Both the position numbers and the translations under genes were made by a program. Shown here in pieces: positions 48,456-58,800 of a stretch of 64,000 nt of DNA. Within the stretch, counting starts at the first letter, position 1; the number at the start of each line of letters is the position of its first letter. The stretch is from positions 86,519-150,518 of the forward strand of contig NZ_CANRPM010000001.1 in NCBI RefSeq assembly GCF_947632445.1. The letters are read 5' to 3'. Source of the stretch: an uncultured Bacteroides sp. GTDB taxonomy: Bacteria > Bacteroidota > Bacteroidia > Bacteroidales > Bacteroidaceae. The notes below the pieces were generated by a model. That model saw only the letters and a list, made by a program, of their open reading frames with translations. It was not told the DNA's origin and ran no database searches.

Positions 48456-49997
48456 ATGGCACAAGAAGACATTTTTAAGAAACTTGTATCGCATTGCAAG
48501 GAGTATGGTTTTGTGTTTCCCAGCAGCGAAATCTACGACGGACTGGGAGCCGTATATGACTACGGACAGAACGGTGTGGAACTAAAGAACAACATCAAGC
48601 AATACTGGTGGCAGAGCATGGTGCTGCTCCACGAGAACATCGTAGGCATCGACTCGGCCATCTTCATGCACCCCACAATCTGGAAGGCCAGCGGACACGT
48701 GGATGCATTCAATGACCCCCTCATTGACAACCGTGACTCGAAGAAACGCTACCGCGCCGACGTACTCATCGAGGACCAGATAGCCAAGTATGACGAAAAA
48801 ATCAACAAGGAAGTGACCAAGGCTGCCAAGAAATATGGCGACGCTTTCGACGAAGCTCAGTTCCGTGCGACCAACGCTCGCGTGCTGGAGCACCGGCAGA
48901 AGCGCGAAGCCCTGCACCAGCGCTACTCCGATGCCATGAATGCCGGTCCTGACCTGAACGAGCTACGCCAGATCATCCTCGACGAGGAAATCGTTTGCCC
49001 CATCAGCGGCACGAAGAACTGGACCGAGGTACGCCAGTTCAACCTGATGTTCTCCACCGAAATGGGTTCTACAGCCGATGGCTCCATGAAAGTGTATCTC
49101 CGTCCCGAGACGGCACAGGGCATTTTCGTCAACTACCTGAACGTACAGAAGACGGGCCGCATGAAAATTCCCTTCGGTATTGCACAGATCGGTAAGGCCT
49201 TCCGTAACGAAATCGTGGCACGCCAGTTCATCTTCCGCATGCGCGAATTCGAGCAGATGGAAATGCAATTCTTCGTAAAGCCCGGCACCGAGCTGGAGTG
49301 GTTCAAGAAGTGGAAGGAAATCCGCCTGAAGTGGCACAAGGCCTTGGGCTTCGGCGACGATCATTACCGCTACCATGACCATGAGAAGCTGGCCCACTAC
49401 GCCAACGCTGCTACCGATATCGAATTCCTGATGCCTTTCGGATTTAAGGAAGTGGAAGGTATCCATAGCCGAACCAACTTCGACCTCTCTCAGCACGAGA
49501 AGTTCTCCGGGAAGAACATCAAATACTTCGATCCTGAAACGAACGAAAGCTACACACCGTATGTCATCGAGACTTCGATTGGCGTCGACCGCATGTTCCT
49601 CAGCATTATGTCTGCCTCCTACCAGGAAGAGCAACTGGAGAATGGCGAGAGCCGCGTTGTGCTGAAACTGCCTGCTGCCTTAGCCCCTGTGAAACTGGCC
49701 GTGATGCCGCTTGTCAAAAAAGACGGTCTGCCTGAGAAGGCACGCGAGATCATCGATACGCTGAAGTTCCACTTCCACTGCCAGTACGACGAGAAAGACT
49801 CCATCGGCAAGCGCTACCGTCGTCAAGATGCCATCGGAACACCCTACTGCGTGACTGTCGATCACCAGACGTTAGAAGACGGATGTGTCACCCTGCGCGA
49901 TCGCGACACCATGAAGCAGGAGCGTGTGGCCATTACCGACCTCGACCGTCTGATTGCCGACCGCGTCAGCATCACGTCGCTGCTCAAAACGCTCTGA
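48456..49997 (+). CDS. glyS: Glycyl-tRNA synthetase
   Basis: CKEYGFVFPSSEIYDGLGAVYDYGQNG; LRPETAQGIFVNYLNVQ; class II motif 3 region TSIGVDRMFLSIM. Confidence 0.96.
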   Translation: MAQEDIFKKLVSHCKEYGFVFPSSEIYDGLGAVYDYGQNGVELKNNIKQYWWQSMVLLHENIVGIDSAIFMHPTIWKASGHVDAFNDPLIDNRDSKKRYRADVLIEDQIAKYDEKINKEVTKAAKKYGDAFDEAQFRATNARVLEHRQKREALHQRYSDAMNAGPDLNELRQIILDEEIVCPISGTKNWTEVRQFNLMFSTEMGSTADGSMKVYLRPETAQGIFVNYLNVQKTGRMKIPFGIAQIGKAFRNEIVARQFIFRMREFEQMEMQFFVKPGTELEWFKKWKEIRLKWHKALGFGDDHYRYHDHEKLAHYANAATDIEFLMPFGFKEVEGIHSRTNFDLSQHEKFSGKNIKYFDPETNESYTPYVIETSIGVDRMFLSIMSASYQEEQLENGESRVVLKLPAALAPVKLAVMPLVKKDGLPEKAREIIDTLKFHFHCQYDEKDSIGKRYRRQDAIGTPYCVTVDHQTLEDGCVTLRDRDTMKQERVAITDLDRLIADRVSITSLLKTL

Positions 49998-50032
49998 TAA
50001 ATTGAGAATAGAAAATGAAAAATGGAAAATCC

Positions 50033-50668
50033 ATGAAAAGAATACGTAAGATTCTCTGTTCCCTATTGTCGCTGACTGCTCTGCTCTTTGCTTCGTGCGA
50101 GGAAGTGCAGGAGGTCGGTAAATACGACAACTGGCAAGCCCGCAATGAGGCTTTCATTGACTCTATCGCCCGCGAGACGGGAGGCCTGATTATCGACTCG
50201 GAGGAGAAAGCTGCTGCCGTGGAGGTCGGTCGACTGTTTGCCATTGCCACCACTTCAGGCACCACATCGAGCGACCAGTATGTCTATTGCAAGAAGATTA
50301 CAGCCAATCCTAACGGACGTCGTCCGCTCTACACCGAGTCGGTATCTGTCTATTATTACGGCACACTGATTACGGGCGACCTGTTCAACGGAAACTTTAC
50401 GGGCTACTCGGCCCTTGAACAGGGTACGCTAAACACTACGGGCAAGGCTCCGACTAAGTTCGATGCTCCCAATGAATTCGAAGTTAGTGGCGTTATTGCC
50501 GGATGGACGGCTGCTCTTCAGCTGATGAAAACGGGCGAACGCTGGATGCTGTATATCCCTTATCAGTCGGGATATGGCACGGGCGGAAACTCGTCGGGAA
50601 ATATTCCAGGTTATTCGGCCCTCACTTTTGACCTCGATCTGGTAGAGGTGGTGGAAGACGAAGATTGA
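50033..50668 (+). CDS. FKBP-type peptidyl-prolyl cis-trans isomerase, lipoprotein
   Basis: Lipobox TALLFASC; VSVYYYGTLITGDLFN; EVSGVIAGWTAALQLMKTGERWMLYIPYQSGYG. Confidence 0.88.
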   Translation: MKRIRKILCSLLSLTALLFASCEEVQEVGKYDNWQARNEAFIDSIARETGGLIIDSEEKAAAVEVGRLFAIATTSGTTSSDQYVYCKKITANPNGRRPLYTESVSVYYYGTLITGDLFNGNFTGYSALEQGTLNTTGKAPTKFDAPNEFEVSGVIAGWTAALQLMKTGERWMLYIPYQSGYGTGGNSSGNIPGYSALTFDLDLVEVVEDED

Positions 50669-50909
50669 GACAACTTTTAGAAGTTGCACGGCATGGAGGC
50701 TGCCAGCAAGCCTTTCTCGTTGAGATACAGTTCCTGGAACAAGTTTGGTTTTGCCTGTCGCAGGCGATAGCGGCCGAAGTCTTGTTAATGGGCAGCCGGA
50801 TTTGGAGGTGGAGTCGGATTTGCGGTAATTCGCAGCGGATGTATTCCATGACCAAGCTGTTACTGGAAATCTCGATGAATGCAATATTCTTTATATTCAC
50901 GGTTCGTAG

Positions 50910-51746
50910 TTAACAGTGGTAGGCGATGAGGCCTTCCATAGGACTCTTAAGGATGGTGCCCAAACGAATGCCCATTTTATCGGCGGCTTGTGCCAACACG
51001 TCTTTGTAGTAGTAGGCTACGGAGCCGATGAAGTGGACTTCATGGTTGGGGTAATCATATTGCATGACATTGCGCTTCAGGAACGATTTGAAACTATTCA
51101 GGACGAGGTTATGTACGCAAGGTTCGCTAAGGTTCTGTGCCAGAAAAGGCGATAGGCTTGCCAAGAAACGGTTAGGGAACGGCTTTCTATAGACACGGTC
51201 GATGATGTCGGCAGGTGTCAGGTTGAATTGTTGGAGGAACTTCTCCTTCAATTCCGGCGTCATCTGGTTTTTCAAAATATCACCTACCAGCATCTTACCC
51301 AAGCAAGCACCGCTGCCTTCGTCACCTAAGATAAAGCCAAGAGGAGACACGTTCTGCACAATCTTCTCACCATCGTAGTAGCACGAGTTGGATCCTGTAC
51401 CCATAATGCAGGCGATACCTGCACGGTGTCCGCACAGACTGCGGGCGGCGGCCAGCATATCGGTGTTTACCTCTACCTCGCCCTTTACGTGCAGGTGTCG
51501 GAGAATGGTTCGGCAAACAGTCTCTATTTTATCGGGAAAAGCGCATCCTGCACCATAGAAGTAGACAGCATCCAGTTCACAGGCCTGTAGCTGGGGCAGA
51601 AGAGCGGTCGCTATCTCGTTACCAATCTCTCTTTCACTCTGAAAAAAGGGGTTGGTACCTTTCGTAAAAATCTGTTGGAAGACTTCTCCATGCTCGACTA
51701 AACGCCAATCGGTCTTGGTAGATCCGCTGTCCGCTATCAGTATCAT
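50910..51746 (-). CDS. BadF/BadG/BcrA/BcrD ATPase family kinase (amino-sugar kinase-like)
   Basis: ILIADSGSTKTDWRL; GIACIMGTGSNSCYYDG; GFILGDEGSGACLGK. Confidence 0.88.
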   Translation of the reverse strand: MILIADSGSTKTDWRLVEHGEVFQQIFTKGTNPFFQSEREIGNEIATALLPQLQACELDAVYFYGAGCAFPDKIETVCRTILRHLHVKGEVEVNTDMLAAARSLCGHRAGIACIMGTGSNSCYYDGEKIVQNVSPLGFILGDEGSGACLGKMLVGDILKNQMTPELKEKFLQQFNLTPADIIDRVYRKPFPNRFLASLSPFLAQNLSEPCVHNLVLNSFKSFLKRNVMQYDYPNHEVHFIGSVAYYYKDVLAQAADKMGIRLGTILKSPMEGLIAYHC

Positions 51747-51757
51747 AGTAATAAAAT

Positions 51758-52951
51758 TTATATCTTAATGTATATTTTCCTCTTGTACAATTGATACCCG
51801 ATGCACCAGTTAATAGCAACAAATAGCAGCGCATAAACCAGCGAGCCGACGGTATCACCAAAAATCGGTTGCGTTATCTTGTCGTAGATCAGGCTATGGA
51901 TGGAAATGCTTCCGTCGTCCCAGGGTAGGTAAATGCTTCCGAACAGGATACCAAGCACGTCGCTCAGCACGTACATGAACAGCGGATTTACGCCAAACGA
52001 CTCGAAGAACAGGCTCCAGTGTCTATATCCCTTCACGTCTATAATCCAGATGAGTAATGCCAGCAAACTGGATGCCAGTCCACAGGTAGTGAGTACAAAG
52101 GTGGGAGACCATACCTTCTTGTTGAGAGGACATCCGTAGCTCAGTAGCAAGCCACTGAAAGTAAGAATAGTACCTGTCAGGAACAGTTTGACAAGGTGTG
52201 ATTGGAGTACTTCTTCGCGGCTGCGACTGGCGGTATTCTTGTCGCCCAACATCATACGGCCTACGCAAAAGCCCAGCAGTACGTGGGCTATGGAGGGAAT
52301 AGTGCTCAGCAAGCCTTCGGGATCAATACCATTATCTTTGTACATATGTTCCGGGGTAAGGACGGCACGGTCTACGATAGATAGGATGTTACTTTCGTTG
52401 TAGGCAAAGCCGTTGCCGCACATCAATAGAACAAAGTAGCCCACAAGGAGCGTAACGATGAGGTAAGGGATGTGGCTATGCTTCATTATAAGAGCTACAA
52501 TGGATGCGGCGCAGTAGCACAAAGCCAAACGCTGCATGACGCCCAAGATACGTATGCGGTCGAATATCCCTACCGATGCCCACAGGTTCTGCCCAAAACT
52601 CAGGTCGTCGGGAGGAGAAACCCAGTAGTAGCAGAAGTGTGAGAACCAGTCGATAGCCATGCCGATGATAAAGATAAGCAAGGTACGCCGCAGGATTTTC
52701 CTAAGTGTGGCATGGCTGTAAGTAAAATTATATTTCTTCAATGAAATGTAGGTCGATATGCCCATGATGAACATGAAGAAAGGAAATACCAGGTCGGTTG
52801 GTGTCAATCCGTTCCACTCGGCATGACGCAGGGGAGCATAGATGTGTCCCCATGTGCCAGGATTATTCACCAAAATCATGCCGGCGATGGTAATTCCTCG
52901 CAGGATGTCAAGGGCAAGAATACGCTTACTGTTGGTTTGCGGTCGGTTCAT
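51758..52951 (-). CDS. HGSNAT-like/DUF5009 acyltransferase-type membrane protein
   Basis: RILALDILRGITIAGMILVNNPGTW..HAEWNGLTPTDLVFPFFMFIMGIS. Confidence 0.88.
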   Translation of the reverse strand: MNRPQTNSKRILALDILRGITIAGMILVNNPGTWGHIYAPLRHAEWNGLTPTDLVFPFFMFIMGISTYISLKKYNFTYSHATLRKILRRTLLIFIIGMAIDWFSHFCYYWVSPPDDLSFGQNLWASVGIFDRIRILGVMQRLALCYCAASIVALIMKHSHIPYLIVTLLVGYFVLLMCGNGFAYNESNILSIVDRAVLTPEHMYKDNGIDPEGLLSTIPSIAHVLLGFCVGRMMLGDKNTASRSREEVLQSHLVKLFLTGTILTFSGLLLSYGCPLNKKVWSPTFVLTTCGLASSLLALLIWIIDVKGYRHWSLFFESFGVNPLFMYVLSDVLGILFGSIYLPWDDGSISIHSLIYDKITQPIFGDTVGSLVYALLFVAINWCIGYQLYKRKIYIKI

Positions 52952-53040
52952 AACGGTTGTTCTTTCTTTCTATTTTTAGGGGTTAATACATTCATCTTCC
53001 AGATAACATCGTTTTGCTTGCATGATGGATTAGGGTCAAG

Positions 53041-54510
53041 TCAATCATAGCGGTTCTTACCGGTTTGAATAAGGAGGCAAAGTCCAAGGGCGGTAATCAA
53101 CGCATTGATGATGAGCAGCTCAAAGCTGATTTGATAGCCGCCAAACCAGGCTTCGCTATGGCTTTGCAGGATGTAGCATAGGATGGGGGAAGCAATAGCC
53201 ACCAGCGGTACCCATCGGTCGCGGACAGGTTTCTTGCAGGCCATGCCGAAGATAAACATGCCGAGAATGGGGCCGTATGTATAGGCAGCAAAACTATAAA
53301 CGGCATTGATGGCGCTGTCATCGTTCAGCTCGTAGAAGATGATGATGACAATAACCATAAGCAGCGACATGATGAAATGTACCAGTTTGCGTGTCAAAGT
53401 CAAATTTTTGTCGTCTTGTTTCTCGTCCGCTTTCAGAATGTCGATGGTGAACGAGGTGGTAAGCGCCGTCAGGGCAGAGCCTGCGGCAGAATAGGCAGCA
53501 GCGATCAACCCGATAATAAAGATGATGCCAATGAAAAGCGGGAAGTCCTTGCTCCAGGCTACTTCGCCGAACAAGGCGTCGCCTGCTATCGGCCTTTCCC
53601 GGATTAGATGGACATCGGCATACATGTAGAGGAGTGTGCCCAATACAAGGAACAGGCCGATAACGAAGATTTGAATGAACGAACTCAAAATCATGTTCTT
53701 CTGCGATTCACGGAAATTCTTGCAGCTCAGGGTGCGTTGCATCAGGTCTTGGTCGAGACCCGTGCAGGCAATAATCATGAATACGCCGGCAATGAACTGC
53801 TTCCAGAAGTATCGTCCGTCGTTCGGGTCGTCGAAAAAGAACAGCTTGCTGGTAGGATGACCGGCCACTACGGCAGGAAGTTCGCCGAAATCAATCTGTA
53901 AATTATAGGCAATAAACACTATGCAACTGATGACTGACACAAGGAGGCAAAGCGTTTTCAAAGAGTCCGTCCAAATCAAAGACTTCACGCCTCCTTGGAA
54001 AGAATAGAGCCAGATGAGCGCTACCGTCAGTACCACGTTAAGGGAAAACGGCACGTGCAGGGGAGCGAACACCAGCGTTTGCAACACAACGCATACGACA
54101 AAAAATCGGACTGATGCTCCCAACATTTTGGATACGAAGAAGAACCAGGCTCCTGTGCGGTAGGAAGCCAGTCCGAAGCGACTCTCTAAATAGCCATAGA
54201 TGCTGATCAGGTTCATCTTGTAAAACAAAGGTATCAATACGAGCGCTACGAGGATAGAACCTACAAAGAAGCCCAACACCATCTGCATGTAGGAATAACT
54301 GCCTGCCAAAACGGCGCCGGGAACGGAGATAAAGGTTACGCCTGAGATGGTAGCCCCAATCATAGCCAGCGTCACCATGTACCAGGACGACTTGCGGTTA
54401 CCTGTAAAAAAGCCGGCATTGTCAGCTTTACGCCCTGTTATCCAAGAAATGATGAATAGCAATGCGAAGTAGTATGCGATGGTAGCGAGTATAATCCAGA
54501 CAGTAGTCAT
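53041..54510 (-). CDS. Sodium:solute symporter family transporter
   Basis: 12-13 TM; GRKADNAGFFTGNRKSSWYMVTLAMIGATISGVTFISVPG; TGLDQDLMQRTLSCKN. Confidence 0.92.
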   Translation of the reverse strand: MTTVWIILATIAYYFALLFIISWITGRKADNAGFFTGNRKSSWYMVTLAMIGATISGVTFISVPGAVLAGSYSYMQMVLGFFVGSILVALVLIPLFYKMNLISIYGYLESRFGLASYRTGAWFFFVSKMLGASVRFFVVCVVLQTLVFAPLHVPFSLNVVLTVALIWLYSFQGGVKSLIWTDSLKTLCLLVSVISCIVFIAYNLQIDFGELPAVVAGHPTSKLFFFDDPNDGRYFWKQFIAGVFMIIACTGLDQDLMQRTLSCKNFRESQKNMILSSFIQIFVIGLFLVLGTLLYMYADVHLIRERPIAGDALFGEVAWSKDFPLFIGIIFIIGLIAAAYSAAGSALTALTTSFTIDILKADEKQDDKNLTLTRKLVHFIMSLLMVIVIIIFYELNDDSAINAVYSFAAYTYGPILGMFIFGMACKKPVRDRWVPLVAIASPILCYILQSHSEAWFGGYQISFELLIINALITALGLCLLIQTGKNRYD

Positions 54511-54593
54511 ATCAGTATCTTCTTTTTTTCTTTATGGAAAAGCATTGGTTTCTTGGGCAGAAAACAGTGCTTTAGGGTTGAAAAATCAATGCT

Positions 54594-55763
54594 TTATTCT
54601 TCGTAAAGCAAATAGGGCTTGCGCTGTTCCTTGAATTTCTTTACATCGTCTTGCCACATGGCTTTGATTTCTGCGGCGCTTTTTCCGTCTTCAATCATCT
54701 TGCGCACGTAGTCTACGCCTATCAGCTTTTCAAAGAAAGAGCGGAAAAAATGATCGCCCATGTTCAGATTGCGGTAGGCGTCGATAACGTAAGTCAGGTC
54801 TACGCCCCGTTTCCAAATCTCTTCATCGCCCATGCCGCTCAGGTCTACACCGTAACACAACTTGTTGAGCTGAGGCGGGTTCTTGGCACCGGACACGCTT
54901 CGTGGCGTGAAGCTGAAGTCGCAGCCCTTCATATCGGGATGTCCATAGACTTGAAAGGGCTTGTCCGTTCCTCGTCCTAAGCTAACGGGGGTTGCCTCGA
55001 AGTAGCAGATCGAAGGATATAGATAGACAGACTTCATGTTCGGAAGATTGGGCGACGGAGGGACAGGCAGCCTGTACATCGTCTGATGCGTATAGTTCTT
55101 GCAAGGAATAACGGTCACGTCGCACACGCGGGAGGCGGGTAGCCACCGTTCACCGTTGACCATCAGAGCCAATTCGCCTAACGTCATGCCATGTACAACA
55201 GGGATTGGAAGCCAGCCTACACCCGATTTGTGCTTCATATCCAGTATCGGTCCGTCCACGTAGTGCCCGTTTGGGTTAGGGCGATCCAGTATCAGCATCT
55301 TGCGGCCGTATTCAGCGCAGGCGTCCATCAGGCGGCACATGGAGGCATAATAGGTGTAGTAACGAAGTCCTACGTCCTGGATGTCGACGATGAGAATGTC
55401 GAATTTACGCATAGATTGTTCGCTTGGCTTACCCGGCTTGCCGTCGTAAAGCGACAGGATAGGCACTCCCGTCTTTGAGTCTACGGAACTTGACACATGC
55501 TCTCCTGCATCGGCATTGCCTCGAAATCCATGTTCGGGCGAGAATATCGCCACTACATTGAGGTTGTTCTCCAGCAGGACATCCACTACATGTTTGCTGC
55601 CAATCATGCCGGTATGATTGGAAAAGACGGCAATCCGTTTTCCTTTCAGCATCGAAAAATATTCGGAGGTTTGCTCGTCGCCGGGGATAACCCTGTCTTC
55701 TCGGCTCCGGCATTCGCAGCACCAGCATAGCATAGACAATAAGAATATGAGCATTTTTTTCAT
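54594..55763 (-). CDS. namZ: DUF1343 / NamZ-type exo-beta-N-acetylmuramidase
   Basis: KRIAVFSNHTGMIG; FSPEHGFRGNADAGEHVSSSVDSKTGVPILSLYG-like; DIQDVGLRYYTYYASM; LDRPNPNG. Confidence 0.85.
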   Translation of the reverse strand: MKKMLIFLLSMLCWCCECRSREDRVIPGDEQTSEYFSMLKGKRIAVFSNHTGMIGSKHVVDVLLENNLNVVAIFSPEHGFRGNADAGEHVSSSVDSKTGVPILSLYDGKPGKPSEQSMRKFDILIVDIQDVGLRYYTYYASMCRLMDACAEYGRKMLILDRPNPNGHYVDGPILDMKHKSGVGWLPIPVVHGMTLGELALMVNGERWLPASRVCDVTVIPCKNYTHQTMYRLPVPPSPNLPNMKSVYLYPSICYFEATPVSLGRGTDKPFQVYGHPDMKGCDFSFTPRSVSGAKNPPQLNKLCYGVDLSGMGDEEIWKRGVDLTYVIDAYRNLNMGDHFFRSFFEKLIGVDYVRKMIEDGKSAAEIKAMWQDDVKKFKEQRKPYLLYEE

Positions 55764-55812
55764 GGCTGTCTACGGATTGTTTCTTGTTTCACACGCTAAA
55801 TTATTCTTCTTT

Positions 55813-56586
55813 CTAATAGGATACACTTACTTCAAAACCTGCTCCCTTCACGAGTGCGGCAATACGGTCAAGTTCTTCGTGTGCAGCCTTTCGCAAATCG
55901 CGGTCAGGTGTCTCACGATCAATGGTATAAATCATTACCTGACGGGGTGCTATCTCTTTTACTTTCTCCAGCCAGGGGAGGACATATCTGTCTGACGTGT
56001 TGTCCATATCCTTGTCTTTATACCCGCCTTTGAGGAACATGGTCTGAATAATGCAGCGTCCTTTAAATGCCTTCATACCTTCGATGATGTCGGCTATGGC
56101 ATATTTGCCTGTCGGACGATCGAGGTCTCGGATATAGTTCTCGTCTGCCGTGTCGAGCTTCAGAATATTATTGTCTACCTTGTTCAACGCATCAAAGACA
56201 GCAGGCTTGTGGATAAAAGTAGCGTTGCTGAGCACACTGACCTTGGCATTTGGAAAATAGTGGTCGCGTAAAACCAACGTATCGTCAATAATCTCGGCAA
56301 AATGCGGATGGGCGGTCGGCTCTCCATTGCCGGCAAAAGTCAGTACATCGGGCGCAGGACCATTGGCTTTCATATCCTGCAGACGGGCTTCGAGTACTTG
56401 GCGCACTTCTTCACGTGTCGGACGGGGAAGTTTCGGACGAAAATCTTCATTGAAACCACATTCGCAATAGATGCAGTTGAACGTACATAGTTTACCATCG
56501 GCAGGCATCAGGTTGATACCCAACGAGACTCCCAAACGACGGGAATGAACAGGCCCAAAGACGGGTGAAAGATAGATGACAGTCAT
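55813..56586 (-). CDS. Radical SAM protein
   Basis: CTFNCIYCECG CxxxCxxC; FAGNGEPTAHPHF; LKLDTADENYIRDLDRP. Confidence 0.92.
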   Translation of the reverse strand: MTVIYLSPVFGPVHSRRLGVSLGINLMPADGKLCTFNCIYCECGFNEDFRPKLPRPTREEVRQVLEARLQDMKANGPAPDVLTFAGNGEPTAHPHFAEIIDDTLVLRDHYFPNAKVSVLSNATFIHKPAVFDALNKVDNNILKLDTADENYIRDLDRPTGKYAIADIIEGMKAFKGRCIIQTMFLKGGYKDKDMDNTSDRYVLPWLEKVKEIAPRQVMIYTIDRETPDRDLRKAAHEELDRIAALVKGAGFEVSVSY

Positions 56587-56675
56587 ACCAATCTCTAACA
56601 AATAACGAAAACAAAGATAAGCAAAATGAATGAATTCACTGGTTTTCTTTCCAAAATAAACACGCTCTCCATGCG

Positions 56676-58685
56676 TTAGAATTTCAGTCGGATCTGTACT
56701 TGCAGGTCCGACTTTTTATTTCCTCTTATCAAATCGTTGCCCGAACCTATCTCATCCCTATCCTGATAAATGGTTTGCCCGAACTTGGCTATCACCATCA
56801 GCCAGTTTCGGAAATCGTAACGCAAGTGAGCGGAGAAACGAAAACCGCGCCCATAGAACGAAGGTGTATAGAAAGTGTAAAGCAAACCTTTTTCATAGGC
56901 ATAGACACGCGAATCATAATCATCAGTATGAAAATAAGTACCTTGCAGCGAGGCAGCCAAAGGCACGAAAGGTAATTGCACACTACACGATTGAGTTGCC
57001 TGCCATCCCTGGCTATATTGTAAGGAAGGTTGGCTGAAATGATTGTAATCGAGCGTAGTACGCAGGTTCCAAATGCCCTGCATGTAGTTGAGTCGATAAC
57101 GTATTTTGTGATGATAAGTGGGCAATATCGTTTCACCTCCGCTGCCCGTCACGTCCCTTTCCTTCCGCTTGAAACGATAGTTGGCATACATCGACCATTG
57201 TTTGTCGGGTGTGAATGTAACTTGAAGCAAACCGTCCACTCCTTTCGAAGGCTTGCTGATGCGGTACTTCCACCAGGGAAACGAAAAGAGGTCGATTGCA
57301 CCAAAGAAACGCCATCGGGCGAAAAGCGATGCTTCACTGCCCAAGAAAAAGCCTTTTTCGTTCTGTGAAGCACTGCTTTCTCCAAACGAATGGGCAAACA
57401 TCCCCCAATAGTCGCGAGAATAATGACGATGAATGAGTATCACCTTGCAATCACTACCAGCCTGATAGTGCAACTGATTAAGAAAAGCACGACCATGCTT
57501 TCCCAAAGCCTCTTCCCCTACAAAAGTAAACCTGCCCAACCGATATCTATAATCCACACTTACGTTGTAGAAATGATTGCCACGCAGATTGTAACGGGCA
57601 TATTCCCTTAAATCCGGTTCATAAGGATGATTAAAGAAATAATATACGCCCGTCATACCTACCTTCAGACGAGACGTTTCATAAGAAACATTTCCCCCTG
57701 CCACCTGCATTATGAAAGCATGCCTCTTGGATACTTCGTTTTTCGTGCGATGAAGACCTGTTTTATAGATAGAAGTGATTACGTTATCCTCTGCTGCACC
57801 ATCCATCCGCCGATGTGAATAGAAAGCCGATGTCTGCCAACGAGATGCCAAACGGACAGTAGTTCCCACCCCTTTGAAGTAATTGTATTCGTCTGACGAG
57901 CTATGTTTACGGAAACCTTCTGTACGGTTTTCAGTGGTCACCAACGAAAATGTCTTGCCAAATCCGAAGTTATTGCCCAATACCAATCCCTGTCCGAAAC
58001 TGGCCTTATAGTTACCTACGACCAAAGTCTGCAAGCATCCATAATCTTTCATCAGCAGATAGAAGGAATAATAGTCATATCCTTGACGGTTATGTAAGGC
58101 AAAGAAAGGTTCGCCCGCATCCTTCTCTCCCGTCATTCCCACTTGCAAACGGTCACTATAACGAAAATTATAACGTAACGAATGGTAGAGTGAAGGACCC
58201 AAATAACTCGTCTCATATCCCTTGCGCGTATAGAAAGGCATATCAAAACGACCCGTCATCTCATGCTTTCCACACTTCAATATACGTCTCAACGAAGGAA
58301 ATTTCTCTTTTTCACGCGAAGGAACCACACAGACAAAAGGAAGCAGCCGTTCGATAGTCGCCTTGTCCATCTTCTCTACCAACTGAAGTTCGTATAAAGT
58401 CTGCATATCGCCATGTACATATATGTAAGCCAGCAGATTTTCTATCTGAACGTCCGACAGGAAAGGAAATATCTTCAGTTGTTGTCGTGTGGCCGTATTC
58501 AAGTTCAGTTTCTCAGTCTGCCGATAGGAAAGCTCCTCCAGTTCGTCTTCCCAATCCGTACTTTCAGTTTCTGTAGCCAGCTGTTCCAGGTTTTCTTCCA
58601 AAAGCATCAGATTGGTATTCTGACCCTGTACGGCAGAAGAAATCAATCCGATTAACAGACACATTCCTATCTTTATATTTCCCAT
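56676..58685 (-). CDS. N-terminal helix-hairpin-helix domain fused to an outer-membrane beta-barrel-like region
   Basis: Signal peptide; LNLNTATRQQLKIFPFLSDVQIENLLAYIYVHGDMQTLYELQLV ComEA-like HHH; long aromatic/alternating C-terminal region. Confidence 0.78.
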   Translation of the reverse strand: MGNIKIGMCLLIGLISSAVQGQNTNLMLLEENLEQLATETESTDWEDELEELSYRQTEKLNLNTATRQQLKIFPFLSDVQIENLLAYIYVHGDMQTLYELQLVEKMDKATIERLLPFVCVVPSREKEKFPSLRRILKCGKHEMTGRFDMPFYTRKGYETSYLGPSLYHSLRYNFRYSDRLQVGMTGEKDAGEPFFALHNRQGYDYYSFYLLMKDYGCLQTLVVGNYKASFGQGLVLGNNFGFGKTFSLVTTENRTEGFRKHSSSDEYNYFKGVGTTVRLASRWQTSAFYSHRRMDGAAEDNVITSIYKTGLHRTKNEVSKRHAFIMQVAGGNVSYETSRLKVGMTGVYYFFNHPYEPDLREYARYNLRGNHFYNVSVDYRYRLGRFTFVGEEALGKHGRAFLNQLHYQAGSDCKVILIHRHYSRDYWGMFAHSFGESSASQNEKGFFLGSEASLFARWRFFGAIDLFSFPWWKYRISKPSKGVDGLLQVTFTPDKQWSMYANYRFKRKERDVTGSGGETILPTYHHKIRYRLNYMQGIWNLRTTLDYNHFSQPSLQYSQGWQATQSCSVQLPFVPLAASLQGTYFHTDDYDSRVYAYEKGLLYTFYTPSFYGRGFRFSAHLRYDFRNWLMVIAKFGQTIYQDRDEIGSGNDLIRGNKKSDLQVQIRLKF

Positions 58686-58788
58686 AGTATTCGATGTAAC
58701 TTTTTATTTATGGCCGACGAAGTTACTTTAAATAAGTTAACGATGCAAGGAAAAAGGAAGATATTCAAATAAATATCAAAAAATGGTG

Positions 58789-58797
58789 TACTTTTGC
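58789..58797 (+). promoter_or_regulatory. Putative -7 box; implies the DUF4294 start is GTG 58801
   Basis: TACTTTTGC inside the tool-called first codons. Confidence 0.5.
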
Positions 58798-58800
58798 AGC

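Noticed and set aside
50670-50900. Short ORFs on both strands between FKBP and the BadF-type kinase
   Set aside because: No coherent protein in any frame; possibly degenerate sequence, but I could not identify a parent gene.
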